Assembly: GCF_002584535.1 (NCBI RefSeq)
Contig: NZ_NUOT01000021.1
Location: forward strand, 1-64,000
Direction of reading: 5' to 3'
Length of the DNA: 64,000 nucleotides
Source of the DNA: Bacillus cereus
Lineage (GTDB): Bacteria > Bacillota > Bacilli > Bacillales > Bacillaceae_G
Shown: positions 35,201 through 44,034 of the stretch, piece after piece
How the letters are laid out: each line of letters opens with the position of its first letter
How positions within the stretch are numbered: the stretch's first letter is position 1
Notes under the pieces: model-generated
What the model was told of the DNA's origin: nothing
The model's database searches: none
What the model saw: only the letters and a program-made list of their open reading frames with translations
Translations under genes and position numbers: made by a program

Positions 35201-36502
35201 TTAATTTTTTTTATTGATACAAATACTGGCAATCATTCCTAAACAGCCACCTACAATCGCTGGAATAATCCATCCTACTCCTTCTGTATACAAAGGAATG
35301 TTTTCTAATATAGGCGTCCATTTTGAAAGTAACACGTTTCGATTTAAAATATCTATCCCGCTAAACACTGCTACAAATCCAATTGTCATTGGATATATAT
35401 ACGTATACTTATTAATATACTTATGAAATAGTCCTAAAATAATAAGTGTTAAAGCAATCGGATAAATAAACCCAAGAATAGGAACTGATACTTTTAAAAT
35501 TTGTGTTAATCCTAGGTTAGCAAGAATCATACTAACTACACTCAAGACAAAAGCCCACACTTTATAAGATACTTTCGGAAATACTTCTGCAAAAAACTGA
35601 CTACAAGATGTAACAAGTCCAATCGATACACATAAACAAGCAACAGTAAAAATAATTCCTAATAATACCATGCCGCCCTGTCCAAATAATGTAGTCATAA
35701 TATGAGCTAATACTTGTGCTCCATTATCGAACTTTCCAAGCGAACCACTTATTGATCCAACATATCCCAAAATGACATAAATAAGAGATAATAAAAGACC
35801 AGCACCGATACCTGCCATGCTCATATACTTTGCTAGTCCTTTTTCATCTTGTACTCCTTTAGCACGCAAAGTATTTGCCATAACAATTCCAAAGATTAAT
35901 GCCGCTAAAGCATCCATTGTTAAATATCCATCTAAAAAACCTTGAAATACTGGAGCGTGTCCGTAGTTCCCTACTGGTGCTTGAACATCTCCTGCTGGTG
36001 TAATCATACTCTTTATAAAGATAAGAGCAATCATACACAATAATAAGGGTGTTAATATCTTTCCAAACAGCCCCATCAATTTTGATGGTGATAAACTTAG
36101 CCAATATACAATACTAAAAAAGATGACCGTGTAAATGAGTAGTAATACACTACTAGTCTCTGGGAAGAACTGACCTGGCCCCATTTCAAAAGCTAAACTC
36201 CCGGCACGTGGTATACCAAGTCCAGGACCGATAAACAAATAAATTAAACATGGAAAAATAATTGCAAAAGAAGAATGTACACGATTGGCCAATCCTTGAA
36301 AACTTCCGGCTTTAGCAATTGCCATTACACCTAATATCGGAAGTCCAGTTGCTGATATAATAAAGCCGAACAATGCAATCCACACATGTTCCCCCGCTTC
36401 ATATCCAAGGAAAGGTGGAAAAATTAGATTTCCAGCTCCGAAAAACATGGAAAATAACATCAGGCTCATAAGCAAAATTTCTTTTTTCTGTAGTGATTTC
36501 AT
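35201..36502 (-). CDS. brnQ: branched-chain amino acid carrier BrnQ
   Basis: A 433-residue LIVCS-family sodium/proton symporter for Leu, Ile and Val with twelve helices. Diagnostic stretches are MFFGAGNLIFPPFLGYEAG near the N-terminus and IGPGLGIPRAGSLAFEMG. The start at ATG 36502 has AGAAGGAG 6 nt upstream. The frame extends to 36526, but the alternative start precedes that site. Single gene. No T-box leader was seen upstream, where a repeat element lies instead. Confidence 0.9.
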   Translation of the reverse strand: MKSLQKKEILLMSLMLFSMFFGAGNLIFPPFLGYEAGEHVWIALFGFIISATGLPILGVMAIAKAGSFQGLANRVHSSFAIIFPCLIYLFIGPGLGIPRAGSLAFEMGPGQFFPETSSVLLLIYTVIFFSIVYWLSLSPSKLMGLFGKILTPLLLCMIALIFIKSMITPAGDVQAPVGNYGHAPVFQGFLDGYLTMDALAALIFGIVMANTLRAKGVQDEKGLAKYMSMAGIGAGLLLSLIYVILGYVGSISGSLGKFDNGAQVLAHIMTTLFGQGGMVLLGIIFTVACLCVSIGLVTSCSQFFAEVFPKVSYKVWAFVLSVVSMILANLGLTQILKVSVPILGFIYPIALTLIILGLFHKYINKYTYIYPMTIGFVAVFSGIDILNRNVLLSKWTPILENIPLYTEGVGWIIPAIVGGCLGMIASICINKKN

Positions 36503-36566
36503 TTCTTTCTCCTTCTTTACTTTCATATAAAGTAGAATCCTTTTCAGCCTATATAAATCCCATTTT

Positions 36567-36835
36567 AATTTTTCAACATATAGCCGCTACGCCTAATAAA
36601 AGATGATTCGCACTCCTCTTCTCCCCTCTAAAAAGGGAAGTATATAACTCGATTTTGATTTTCCAACATATTAGTTGCGGCTATGTAAACAAAAGCAGAC
36701 CTTCACTCATTTTCTCCTTTTGTTTTACTCGGCATGGGGCTAAAAAGAATCCTGACCGCTTCTATGCATAGACGGATGCTCTCTTCCCGCCTAAAAAAGA
36801 AAGGTTTTATATGGTTTTTCAATTTCTTGCACTTA
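36567..36835. repeat. interspersed repeat, copy A (two partial units)
   Basis: A sequence between brnQ and dtpT that is clearly homologous to 44035-44215. The best conserved part is 36735-36785: ATGGGGCT-AAAAA, TCCTGACCG, TTCTATGCAT, GACGGATGCTCTCT. A second partial unit starts at about 36567 (TTTTCAACATATAGCC-GCTACG), matching the left end of the other copy. It contains a CCG/CGG-bounded stem around TATGCAT. It resembles the bcr-type noncoding repeats of the B. cereus group; I cannot assign a number. Confidence 0.6.
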
Positions 36836-37015
36836 TATGCTAGAACAAACATAGTCCATAGTCTATCACAAAAGAAATCCTCATTCTATATCTGCTCTGT
36901 TTTCCAATTTCTTCTGAAAAATCGACCTTTATTGACATCCAATAGTTAATAAAGTAAAATATTAAACAAACAAAACTATTCACTTTGTTTTTGTTTGTGT
37001 CAGGAGGAAACTTAA

Positions 37016-38401
37016 ATGGAATCAGCGATACAACTTGAAAGGAAACAACAACGAAACAAAAAACATCCTCCAGGTTTATACTTACTCTTCTTCACAGAAA
37101 TGTGGGAACGATTTAGTTACTATGGATTACGAGGATTACTAACATTATATTTAACCACAGCTTTAGTAAGCGGCGGTCTTGGGTTTAGTCCAGGGTGGGC
37201 ACTTTCCATCTATGGATTTTATACTGGAGCATGTTATTTTACTCCAATGATTGGCGGATACTTAACTGACCGTTTTCTAGGAAGACGCTTAGCTATAACA
37301 ATAGGCGGCGTAACAATGGCAATCGGTAACCTTACACTATTTGCCCTACAAAACCAGGTTGGCCTATACCTTGGACTGGCGCTTATTATTATTGGTAATG
37401 GTTTCTTTAAACCAAATATTTCTACGCTTGTTGGAGAATTGTATGAGGAACATGATCCAAAACGCGATAGTGCATTTACGATTTTCTACATGGGTATTAA
37501 CGTCGGTTCATTTTTAGCTCCACTCGTTTGTGGATTTTTATCAGAAAATTTATTCAAAACAACAGTAGATGGCGTTGTTCATTATGGTTTTCGTTACGGA
37601 TTCTTAGCCGCTTCAATCGGTATGATTATTGGACAAGTTTTATTCACAACACTATCTAATCGCTTCCTTGGCGATATCGGAAAAAAACCAACAAGAGATT
37701 TACAAGCACCATCCGGCGAACAAACAGCTGGTAATACACCACTTACAAAAAAAGAAAAACAGCATACAGCGGTTATCATTATTCTAACTTGCTTCGTTGT
37801 CTTCTTTTGGGCTGGTTTTGAACAAGCTGGTAGTTCACTAACGCTATATACAAACAAGTTTGTTGATCGTTCTGTATTCGGGTGGGAGATCCCAACATCT
37901 TGGTTCCAATCGGTCAATCCACTGTTTATCATTTTGCTTGCTCCTGCTATTTCAGCACTATGGGCTAAGCTTGCTACAACAAAACGTGGAGATTTAAAAA
38001 TCCCAACAAAAATGGGACTCGGTATGATTTTACTTGGAATTGGTTATATGGTTCTAGTGGTTGCCACATTAAAAACAGGTAGTGACGAACATAATATTAC
38101 AGAGAAAGCAAACCTATTATTCATTGTCTTTACTTACCTTTTCCATACATTAGGTGAATTGTTTTTATCACCTGTTGGATTATCAATGGTCAGTGCCCTT
38201 GCACCAGTAAAACTCGCTTCATTACTAATGGGCGTTTGGTTGGCTGGTTCAGGAATTGCCAATATTTTAGGTGGTCAACTCGCTAGTTTTACAACTTCAC
38301 TTGGCTATTCAGAAGTATTTACAGTCATTGGCGTTGTAGCTATTTTCTTAGGTTGTATATTACTATTACTTTCAAAAAAATTAGTAAAATGGATGGACTA
38401 A
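37016..38401 (+). CDS. dtpT: POT-family proton-dependent di/tripeptide transporter
   Basis: A 461-residue major-facilitator symporter with twelve or more helices. The POT proton-binding ExxER motif is visible as EMWERFSYYGLRG (about residues 27-39). The second signature is FTIFYMGINVGSFLAPL, and GLSMVSALAP lies near the C-terminus. ATG 37016 follows CAGGAGG. DtpT is the usual name in low-GC Gram-positives. It is monocistronic, terminator-bounded, and preceded by repeat copy A. Confidence 0.9.
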   Translation: MESAIQLERKQQRNKKHPPGLYLLFFTEMWERFSYYGLRGLLTLYLTTALVSGGLGFSPGWALSIYGFYTGACYFTPMIGGYLTDRFLGRRLAITIGGVTMAIGNLTLFALQNQVGLYLGLALIIIGNGFFKPNISTLVGELYEEHDPKRDSAFTIFYMGINVGSFLAPLVCGFLSENLFKTTVDGVVHYGFRYGFLAASIGMIIGQVLFTTLSNRFLGDIGKKPTRDLQAPSGEQTAGNTPLTKKEKQHTAVIIILTCFVVFFWAGFEQAGSSLTLYTNKFVDRSVFGWEIPTSWFQSVNPLFIILLAPAISALWAKLATTKRGDLKIPTKMGLGMILLGIGYMVLVVATLKTGSDEHNITEKANLLFIVFTYLFHTLGELFLSPVGLSMVSALAPVKLASLLMGVWLAGSGIANILGGQLASFTTSLGYSEVFTVIGVVAIFLGCILLLLSKKLVKWMD

Positions 38402-38432
38402 AAAAGCTGAGGGATTGCCCCTCAGCTTTTTT
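38400..38432 (+). terminator. dtpT terminator
   Basis: AAAAAAGCTGAGGG pairs with CCCTCAGCTTTTTT, with a short ATTG-C loop. Confidence 0.95.
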
Positions 38433-38444
38433 GTTTAACCTTTT

Positions 38445-38552
38445 ATCCCGCCTTAACGGGCAGTAAGACTCCCATCAACTACCCGTTAAGGCCCAATTAA
38501 TGAGAGCTAATAATCAGCGGGGAATGAAGCCCCCTTCACTGATTAAAGTTTC
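38445..38552. repeat. composite dispersed repeat with two hairpins
   Basis: The first hairpin is GCCTTAACGGG (38450-38460) with CCCGTTAAGGC (38482-38492), a perfect 11-bp stem with a 21-nt loop. The second at about 38509-38540 pairs TAATCAG/GGGG with CCCC/CTGATTA and ends AAAGTTTCAC. The second matches the reverse complement of 10083-10130. Such repeats are frequent intergenic elements in B. cereus group genomes. Confidence 0.65.
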
Positions 38553-39183
38553 ACTTTATTTTTTTCGCTTTTACAAACTCTCCTGTAACAACAAAACGCT
38601 TTGAGTTATCCGATACAGATACACATGTAATAAGCGTTACTTCCGTTTTCCCATGGTTTTCAACGACTTCCCATTTATCAGGCGTTACTTCTGATACATT
38701 CGTCACAGTGTACTCATATTCATTTTCATTATCATATAAATAGATTTTATCGTTCTTTTTTAATGTTGATAAATCACTGAATAGGACGCCTTTTTTAGAC
38801 ATATTATGCCCTGCTAATGCATAATTTTCTTTTCCCATCTCTTGCTTCTCTTTAACAGTTGCTGCTCCTGATAATAAGTTTTTCTCAGTAGAAGCATTTA
38901 AAATAGGTAAACTTAATGAAATACTCGGAATTTCAATACGACCAATTACTTGTTTTTTATCTAACGATGCATTCGCAACTTCCGCTAAATTTGGTTGTTC
39001 AATTTTAGATGCATCTACAAATTTTGTTTCATGCTTTTCGTATTCCATTTTCTGAACAGCTTGTACATTTTCTGTTTGCTTCTTCTCTGCCTTATATCCG
39101 TCATAAAATGGCTTACCGATTAAGATACCACCTACAACAAATAAAAGAATTGCTAGTATACTATATATTCTTCGTTTATTCAT
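38551..39183 (-). CDS. srtA: class A sortase SrtA
   Basis: A 210-residue membrane-anchored transpeptidase that joins LPXTG proteins to the peptidoglycan cross-bridge. The N-terminal TM helix is at about 7-23. Catalytic residues are His126 (ALAGHNM), Cys187 (TLITCV) and Arg196 (SKRFVV), the same numbers as in B. anthracis SrtA. The long N-terminal segment before the barrel (about 30-75) is also typical of that enzyme, where it lies across the active site. ATG 39183 follows AAAGGAAAGGG. No LPXTG substrate gene is found in the window. Confidence 0.93.
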   Translation of the reverse strand: MNKRRIYSILAILLFVVGGILIGKPFYDGYKAEKKQTENVQAVQKMEYEKHETKFVDASKIEQPNLAEVANASLDKKQVIGRIEIPSISLSLPILNASTEKNLLSGAATVKEKQEMGKENYALAGHNMSKKGVLFSDLSTLKKNDKIYLYDNENEYEYTVTNVSEVTPDKWEVVENHGKTEVTLITCVSVSDNSKRFVVTGEFVKAKKIK

Positions 39184-39285
39184 ACATAATCCCTTTCCTT
39201 TACAGAATCTTACTTCTATATAAGATGATAAAGTAAGATGACTATATGTACAAGTCTAAGACGAAAAGAAGAAGCCACTTTATTA

Positions 39286-39314
39286 ACTTATCCCGTTATT
39301 TGGTCGCGATAAGT
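39286..39314. repeat. intergenic hairpin between srtA and the propeller gene
   Basis: ACTTATC (39286-39292) and GATAAGT (39308-39314) pair perfectly around 15 nt. It is followed by CAGTCTTCCCGCATCA. There is no T run, so it is not a standard terminator. It may be a fragment of a dispersed repeat and lies upstream of srtA on the minus strand. Confidence 0.4.
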
Positions 39315-39327
39315 CAGTCTTCCCGCA

Positions 39328-40764
39328 TCACTTTATATGATAAAAACTTAACACTCCATCTACTTCATCTGCACTCACAAATAAATCTCGACCATTTATT
39401 TTATGAATTCCTTCTGGTGCCGCTCCTGCTGATGGCGCAATTCCAATGTATACCGGGAACATTGGAATTGTCATATCGAAGAACAATACAGCATTCGCTC
39501 TTTCAGCCGCCACTGCTAAAATCGGATTTCCTTTTATCTTACCAATTGTCACATTTTCGACTTCACTTCCCCGATTTTCACTTCTATTATCAAGATATAG
39601 GCCAGCAGCCGCTACTTTTTCATCAATAAGATTCATACTATCGTATACAAGATATCCAGTCTGACTCCATACAGAAATATTTCTTCCTCCTGATTTCACA
39701 CCATCCTTAAATTCATTTTTACCAAGGTCCCCTTCATTAGCAGTAATAAGAAATTCTCCTGATGGATCCCATGTCACACCATCTGGTTCTAGGCGTGCAG
39801 TTATCTCATCTTGAAAAGATATGGTGCCATCCTTTTTTAAATCTGTTTTATGTGTTGTCGTGCCAAGGCCAAATATATTTTCAATTCGTTTTTCTGCAAT
39901 ATTGACAATTGCCACCGCATTATTTTCTTGTAATGTGACAGCTGCTTTATCTCCTTTTGGATTAATCGCAACATACTCTGGCTGTGGATCATGCTTATAG
40001 ATCGCTCCATTACCAATGTTACTCATATGGATTGGCAGCTCGACATGTTCCCCGCGCATAACATCACCATCAGGGAATGTAATCATAGAAATACTTCCTG
40101 GTCGTTTCGTTTTTTTCATATTTACTTCATTATCATCATTTGGATCGTTTTCTTCATCTTCATTACAAATAATAAGTGTTCTTCCATCTGCTGCTAACGC
40201 TACTGAATCTGGTCCTACACCTACTTCATACGTTTTTACCACTCTCTGCGCTGCTAAATCCACTACCGCCACTTGTCCTTTATTTGCATCATATAAGTTA
40301 TCTCCAGTTCGAAAAGCGGCCAATGCGTGCTTTCCGTCTGGTGTCACAGTTACACTCGTTACTTCCGCTTCTGAATGAATGTCTTTAAAACTCACATTTC
40401 CTAATACTTTTATATTTTCTAAATCTGCAATTGATAGTATTTGAATTTGACCTAAATCAGCTTCTGTAACAACTAGTGTATTCCCATCAGGCGTTGATGC
40501 TGTAATTTCAGCCTTCTTACTAGGCATTTGAAACGAGGCAATCCGATTAATCTTTGTATCCTTATGTTTTTTACCAATAAAGTCCGTCACCATCTGTTCC
40601 ACTTTCCCGCGGTATGCAGGGTTAGATATACTCCCCTTTGGTAACGTCTCTATTGTATTCACAATCCGCTCTGTATCCTTTTCTAATGTTTCTGCATGTA
40701 CATTACTTCCTGTCCATAATACACTTGCAATTATTACGCCATATACCAATACCTTCTTTTTCAT
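39328..40764 (-). CDS. secreted beta-propeller protein
   Basis: A 478-residue exported protein with a signal peptide cut near VHA-ET (about residue 24). After a short helical pro-region come repeated WD/YVTN-like blades: TSVTVTPDGKHALAAF, GPDSVALAADGRTLIICNEDE, EYVAINPKGDKAAVTLQENN and DGVTWDPSGEFLITANEGD. The pattern resembles choice-of-anchor-I/YncE-like propellers, some of which have phosphatase or phytase-like relatives. ATG 40764 is chosen for GGGAG 7 nt upstream; the longer frame begins at a TTG. It lies upstream of srtA on the same strand but has no sorting signal. Function unknown. Confidence 0.75.
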   Translation of the reverse strand: MKKKVLVYGVIIASVLWTGSNVHAETLEKDTERIVNTIETLPKGSISNPAYRGKVEQMVTDFIGKKHKDTKINRIASFQMPSKKAEITASTPDGNTLVVTEADLGQIQILSIADLENIKVLGNVSFKDIHSEAEVTSVTVTPDGKHALAAFRTGDNLYDANKGQVAVVDLAAQRVVKTYEVGVGPDSVALAADGRTLIICNEDEENDPNDDNEVNMKKTKRPGSISMITFPDGDVMRGEHVELPIHMSNIGNGAIYKHDPQPEYVAINPKGDKAAVTLQENNAVAIVNIAEKRIENIFGLGTTTHKTDLKKDGTISFQDEITARLEPDGVTWDPSGEFLITANEGDLGKNEFKDGVKSGGRNISVWSQTGYLVYDSMNLIDEKVAAAGLYLDNRSENRGSEVENVTIGKIKGNPILAVAAERANAVLFFDMTIPMFPVYIGIAPSAGAAPEGIHKINGRDLFVSADEVDGVLSFYHIK

Positions 40765-40900
40765 TTTCCCACTCCCTTTATTCAATAAATCTAATTCCTA
40801 TCATAAAAAGCATTTGTAAATCTTCACTTCGACATGCGTTAATTTTTTGTAAAAAATAGGATGCTTTATTACTAAAAAAAGACGTGCACGTGGCACGTCT

Positions 40901-41374
40901 TTAAGCAATTTTATTTCGATAAAGTGATATATGGAATACGGTCATTTGTATAAAGAAGATGAAAAATACAACATATAATGGGTATGCAGGAATATACGGG
41001 GTTACAATCGGATATATAACAAGCAATGCAGCTCCAATCGGTATAACAAACCAAAGCGCTATAAAAGTCGTACGACATGCTTTTGCTGTAATGACTTCTT
41101 CGCGCTCATCATCTTGTGGAAATAAAAGAGGAAACATCCAAAAAGATAATTTCTTATATTTCTTTTTTTGAACTTTATAAAAAATAGTTGATACAATCGC
41201 TACAATCAATAACAATAAAAACGGTGTAAGACTCATTGATATTTCAAATGGTACTTTCTCTGTTTGAATAATATTTGCAAATTCCACCTCAAAATAATAG
41301 AGTTCAATAAATGCCCAACTAGCCAATCCAATAAATAACACATTCACCACATACGACAACATGATTCTATTCAT
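40901..41374 (-). CDS. four-TM membrane protein paired with an XRE regulator
   Basis: A 157-residue protein with helices at about 8-27, 46-65, 100-122 and 128-148. A basic/acidic cytoplasmic loop (KKKYKKLSFW...QDDEREE) lies between the second and third. This layout, encoded just after a small Cro/cI-type regulator, is common in Bacillus, and the function of such proteins is not known. ATG 41374 follows GGAGGGAG and overlaps the regulator stop by 8 bp. No family named with confidence. Confidence 0.65.
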   Translation of the reverse strand: MNRIMLSYVVNVLFIGLASWAFIELYYFEVEFANIIQTEKVPFEISMSLTPFLLLLIVAIVSTIFYKVQKKKYKKLSFWMFPLLFPQDDEREEVITAKACRTTFIALWFVIPIGAALLVIYPIVTPYIPAYPLYVVFFIFFIQMTVFHISLYRNKIA

Positions 41375-41585
41375 CTTTTTCTCCCTCCTTATTTAAAACA
41401 AACACATCCTCCATCTTTAAATCAAATACATCACAAATCGTTAGCGCTAATAACAACGATGGAACGTAATCCCCCTTTTCAATTGCAGCAATCGTTTGCC
41501 TTGTTACACCAACCTTTTCAGCTAGTACGCTTTGCGTGAAGTTAAAACGGGCTCTTAGCTCCTTTACTCTATTACAAATGGTCAA
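41367..41585 (-). CDS. XRE-family transcriptional regulator
   Basis: A 72-residue DNA-binding protein that is almost wholly a helix-turn-helix. ARFNFTQSVLAEKVGVTRQT holds the first helix and recognition helix, followed by IAAIEKGDYVPSLLLALTI. It belongs to the short YvaO/YgzD-type regulators. A TTG start at 41585 is preferred because AGAGGTGG lies 5 nt upstream. The longer GTG start would lie within that site. It probably represses its own operon through the palindrome at 41620-41634. Confidence 0.82.
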   Translation of the reverse strand: MTICNRVKELRARFNFTQSVLAEKVGVTRQTIAAIEKGDYVPSLLLALTICDVFDLKMEDVFVLNKEGEKDE

Positions 41586-41605
41586 TTTTACCACCTCTCA
41601 CCATC

Positions 41606-41634
41606 ATTGTATGCTAAACTTTACAAAATGTAAA
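41606..41634 (-). promoter_or_regulatory. promoter and operator of the XRE operon
   Basis: On the minus strand a -35 TTTACA (41629-41634), a 17-bp spacer and a -10 TACAAT (41606-41611). The -35 is one arm of a palindrome TTTACA-AAA-TGTAAA (41620-41634), a good size for a Cro-like dimer. Further TTTACA and TGTAAA half-sites occur at 41653 and 41680. Confidence 0.6.
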
Positions 41635-41661
41635 CTCGACTTAACATTAAAATTTACAAAA

Positions 41662-41694
41662 AAATCCAACTTCACATATTGTAAAGTTGGATTT
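41662..41694 (-). terminator. terminator of the 3D-domain protein gene
   Basis: AAATCCAACTT pairs perfectly with AAGTTGGATTT, followed on the minus strand by a T run. Confidence 0.85.
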
Positions 41695-41703
41695 GATTTT
41701 CAA

Positions 41704-42987
41704 TTATAAAATTACAACACGAACTGTTCTTCTACCCCAAGCACTAGATGAACCTTTATCTGGCATTAATACATCTATTCTATGACCTTTAATTGCACCA
41801 CCAGTATCGCCTGCAATTGCGGTTCCATACCCTTCAACATATACACGAGAACCTAGCGGGATAACTCTTGGATCTACAGCAATTAACTTCATTCCTGGGT
41901 TTGCAGTTAAATCATGTCCCATTGCTGAATGCACATGTTCACCTGATTTGTAACCATTTTCCGATGGATCCGCTGTATAAGCAGTCGCTTCTACATAAAT
42001 TTCACGCCCGCCTTGTCCTGGCTTCTGATCAGGTTTTGTCTCTGGTTTTGGAGCTGGTGCCGGCTGTGATTTATTCACGGCAGGTTCAGTTGGGTTTGAT
42101 TCTGGCTTTGATTCTGGCTTTGAAACAGCCTCTTTTTCTACTTCCGCTCTTGCTCTTTCCTCTTCTTCCCTTGCAGCTTTTGCATCCGCTTCTGCTTTTG
42201 CACGAGCTTCTTCTGCTAATCTTGCTGCTTCTTGCTCACGAGCAATCGTTTCTTGGACTTCTTTCATATTTGCTTCAATTTTCGCTTTTTCTTGTTCAGC
42301 TAAATTAATTTGTCCTGCAAGTTGATTATATTTTGTCTGTACAGCTTGTAAGTTTTCTTGACGTTTTTTCAAGTTTTCTTGTAAAGTTGCTTGTGCTTTT
42401 GCTAATTTTTGTTTATCTACTTCTAAAGATGCTTCTTTTTCGTCAATTGCTTTTTTATCTTCTTCAATTTGACGAAGATCTTGTTCTTGAAGACGTAAAA
42501 TCTCTTTATCTGCCTCTAGGATTGTAGATACTGCCGTCACACGTTGTAAGAAATCAGCAAAATTCTTTGATTCTACTACAACTTCTACTACTAAACTTGT
42601 ATTTGAGCTATTTTGAACAGAAACCATACGTTTTTTCATAATATCTTTACGAGCAAGTACCTTATCTTCTAAAACGATAATTTCTTGCTTTTTCTGTTCA
42701 ATTTGCTTATGTGTTTCATCAATTTTGAGTTGAATAGCAGCCTGTTCCTCTTTGTTTTTTGTAATTGTTTTATTTAAATTATGTAGTTCACTTTCGATAC
42801 CTTGTATTTCTTTATTAACAGCTTGCTTCTCTTGTTCTTTTTGCTGAATATCATTGTTATTCTGCTGCAATTGCTGCTGCATGTTGTTTAGTTTCTCGTC
42901 GTTTGACTCAGCTTTGACAGCAACTGTACTAGAAAGACCAATAATTCCTGCTAATACTAGACTACTGATTCGCTTAAAATAGTTCAT
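41704..42987 (-). CDS. secreted cell-wall protein: CwlO-like coiled coil plus C-terminal 3D domain
   Basis: A 427-residue exported protein with a signal peptide cut near VKA-ES (about 27). A long coiled coil (about 30-260, with a PcsB/CwlO-type central part VESKNFADFLQRVTAVSTIL) leads into an Ala/Glu-rich helix and a Pro/Lys linker (KPESKPESNP...). The C-terminal 3D domain (about 335-427) has VDPRVIPLGSRVYVEGYG, AGDTGGAIKGHRIDV and three conserved aspartates, as in lytic-transglycosylase-like YabE/YocH proteins. It lacks the LysM or SH3 wall-binding modules usual for 3D proteins. A role in peptidoglycan turnover is likely. ATG 42987 follows AAGGGAG. Confidence 0.82.
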   Translation of the reverse strand: MNYFKRISSLVLAGIIGLSSTVAVKAESNDEKLNNMQQQLQQNNNDIQQKEQEKQAVNKEIQGIESELHNLNKTITKNKEEQAAIQLKIDETHKQIEQKKQEIIVLEDKVLARKDIMKKRMVSVQNSSNTSLVVEVVVESKNFADFLQRVTAVSTILEADKEILRLQEQDLRQIEEDKKAIDEKEASLEVDKQKLAKAQATLQENLKKRQENLQAVQTKYNQLAGQINLAEQEKAKIEANMKEVQETIAREQEAARLAEEARAKAEADAKAAREEEERARAEVEKEAVSKPESKPESNPTEPAVNKSQPAPAPKPETKPDQKPGQGGREIYVEATAYTADPSENGYKSGEHVHSAMGHDLTANPGMKLIAVDPRVIPLGSRVYVEGYGTAIAGDTGGAIKGHRIDVLMPDKGSSSAWGRRTVRVVIL

Positions 42988-43002
42988 AATCCGACTCCCT
43001 TC

Positions 43003-43677
43003 TCATACAGTTATACATGATTTATTTTACAGTTTCTTTACAAACTCATTAAATACACTTTATTTTTCATGACAAATAATAAAAACAAACTGTAACATGT
43101 AATAAACTCTTAACTTTTAACAACTTATTTTCATACAAATCTTACAAAGGCCTAGATTCGTATATTAGAAACAACAGATTACATGACATTGAAAACATTG
43201 TCAAATCTTGCATAAATTGCAGCGATACATAAATGAGTCTTCTGGCAACATATGACAATCTGCTACAAATTCGCTTCACGCTTATCTTTTCTTATATTTT
43301 AGAGTGAATTTTTGTTTATTTCGATTCCTCATCAATTTAAAAATATTCCTGTTAGCTTAGATGATTTATCACTAAGTATTATGGGCATTATAGAAGATTC
43401 AGCTTAAAAATCCTTCTCTTTCTATTGTGTCATCGCGGGTACACTCACGATTATTTTCCTATAAAAAATTTGTCGTCTTCCTTTTATTTACTTTAAATTT
43501 TCAGAATAGTATAATATTAAATATATATCATGCTTTAAAAATGAATTACGAACGGGATGAATCGATATTACAAACACACCCTAACCTCGTAAGAATAACA
43601 GGAGGGATTGCACATGTTATGACTGAAACAGGATACTCACTCTAATTTCTTATTACTAATACAAAAGGGGTGCAATC
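43003..43677. other. gene-poor region
   Basis: About 675 bp between the wall-protein gene and the ABM-like gene. The left part should hold the wall-protein promoter. Two short rightward frames look coding-like but have no ribosome binding sites. One ends at about 43406 (MGIIEDSA) and the other spans 43541-43645 (NYERDESILQTHP, ending TETGYSL). They may be worn gene fragments or chance. Nothing else recognised. Confidence 0.4.
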
Positions 43678-43980
43678 ATGTTTATTGTTACAAAACTTAT
43701 TCATATTAAATTTGGCTATGAAGAAAAAATGATTCGTTCTCTACAACAATACTATCCAAACCCTGGTACATACGGGTTTATTAATCTAGAATTTTCTCGT
43801 ACGAAGCATACTGAACATGGAAATGAGTATATAGTTCGTATATTATGGAAAACGCAACAAGATTATCACGAGTGGATTTCTCAAAGAAAGGAAACCACCA
43901 CTTTAACATGGAAACAACAATTCCAAAGCTGTATCCTTTCGGCAAAATCCAACGCTACGCATATTAAATATCCCCACTAA
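43678..43980 (+). CDS. small ABM-like (antibiotic biosynthesis monooxygenase fold) protein
   Basis: A 100-residue protein whose pattern (FIVTKLIHIKFGYEEKMIRS, then FINLEFSRT, then YIVRILWKTQQDYHEWI) fits the dimeric ferredoxin-like ABM fold. That fold also includes the heme-degrading HmoA/IsdG enzymes. The clear heme-ligand histidine and tryptophan/asparagine set of IsdG is not obvious, so heme degradation is only a possibility. ATG 43678 follows AAAGGGGTG. Monocistronic, with a terminator. Confidence 0.6.
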   Translation: MFIVTKLIHIKFGYEEKMIRSLQQYYPNPGTYGFINLEFSRTKHTEHGNEYIVRILWKTQQDYHEWISQRKETTTLTWKQQFQSCILSAKSNATHIKYPH

Positions 43981-44016
43981 GAAGAGCCTTCTGCAAATTT
44001 GCAGTAAGGCTCTTCT
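43979..44016 (+). terminator. terminator of the ABM-like gene
   Basis: AAGAAGAGCCTT pairs with AAGGCTCTTCTT, with an internal palindrome CTGCAAATTTGCAG at its tip. Confidence 0.85.
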
Positions 44017-44034
44017 TTCATCTATATACATCCA

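Noticed and set aside
36734-36949. 71-residue ORF in repeat copy A
   Set aside because: It lies in the repeat, has no ribosome binding site, and the frame is not kept in copy B.
36503-37015. T-box leader for brnQ or dtpT
   Set aside because: No GGTGG-type T-box core or antiterminator is present; the region is a repeat element.
43541-43645. Small protein gene upstream of the ABM-like gene
   Set aside because: The frame looks coding-like but has no ribosome binding site or recognisable family; noted only as part of the gene-poor region.
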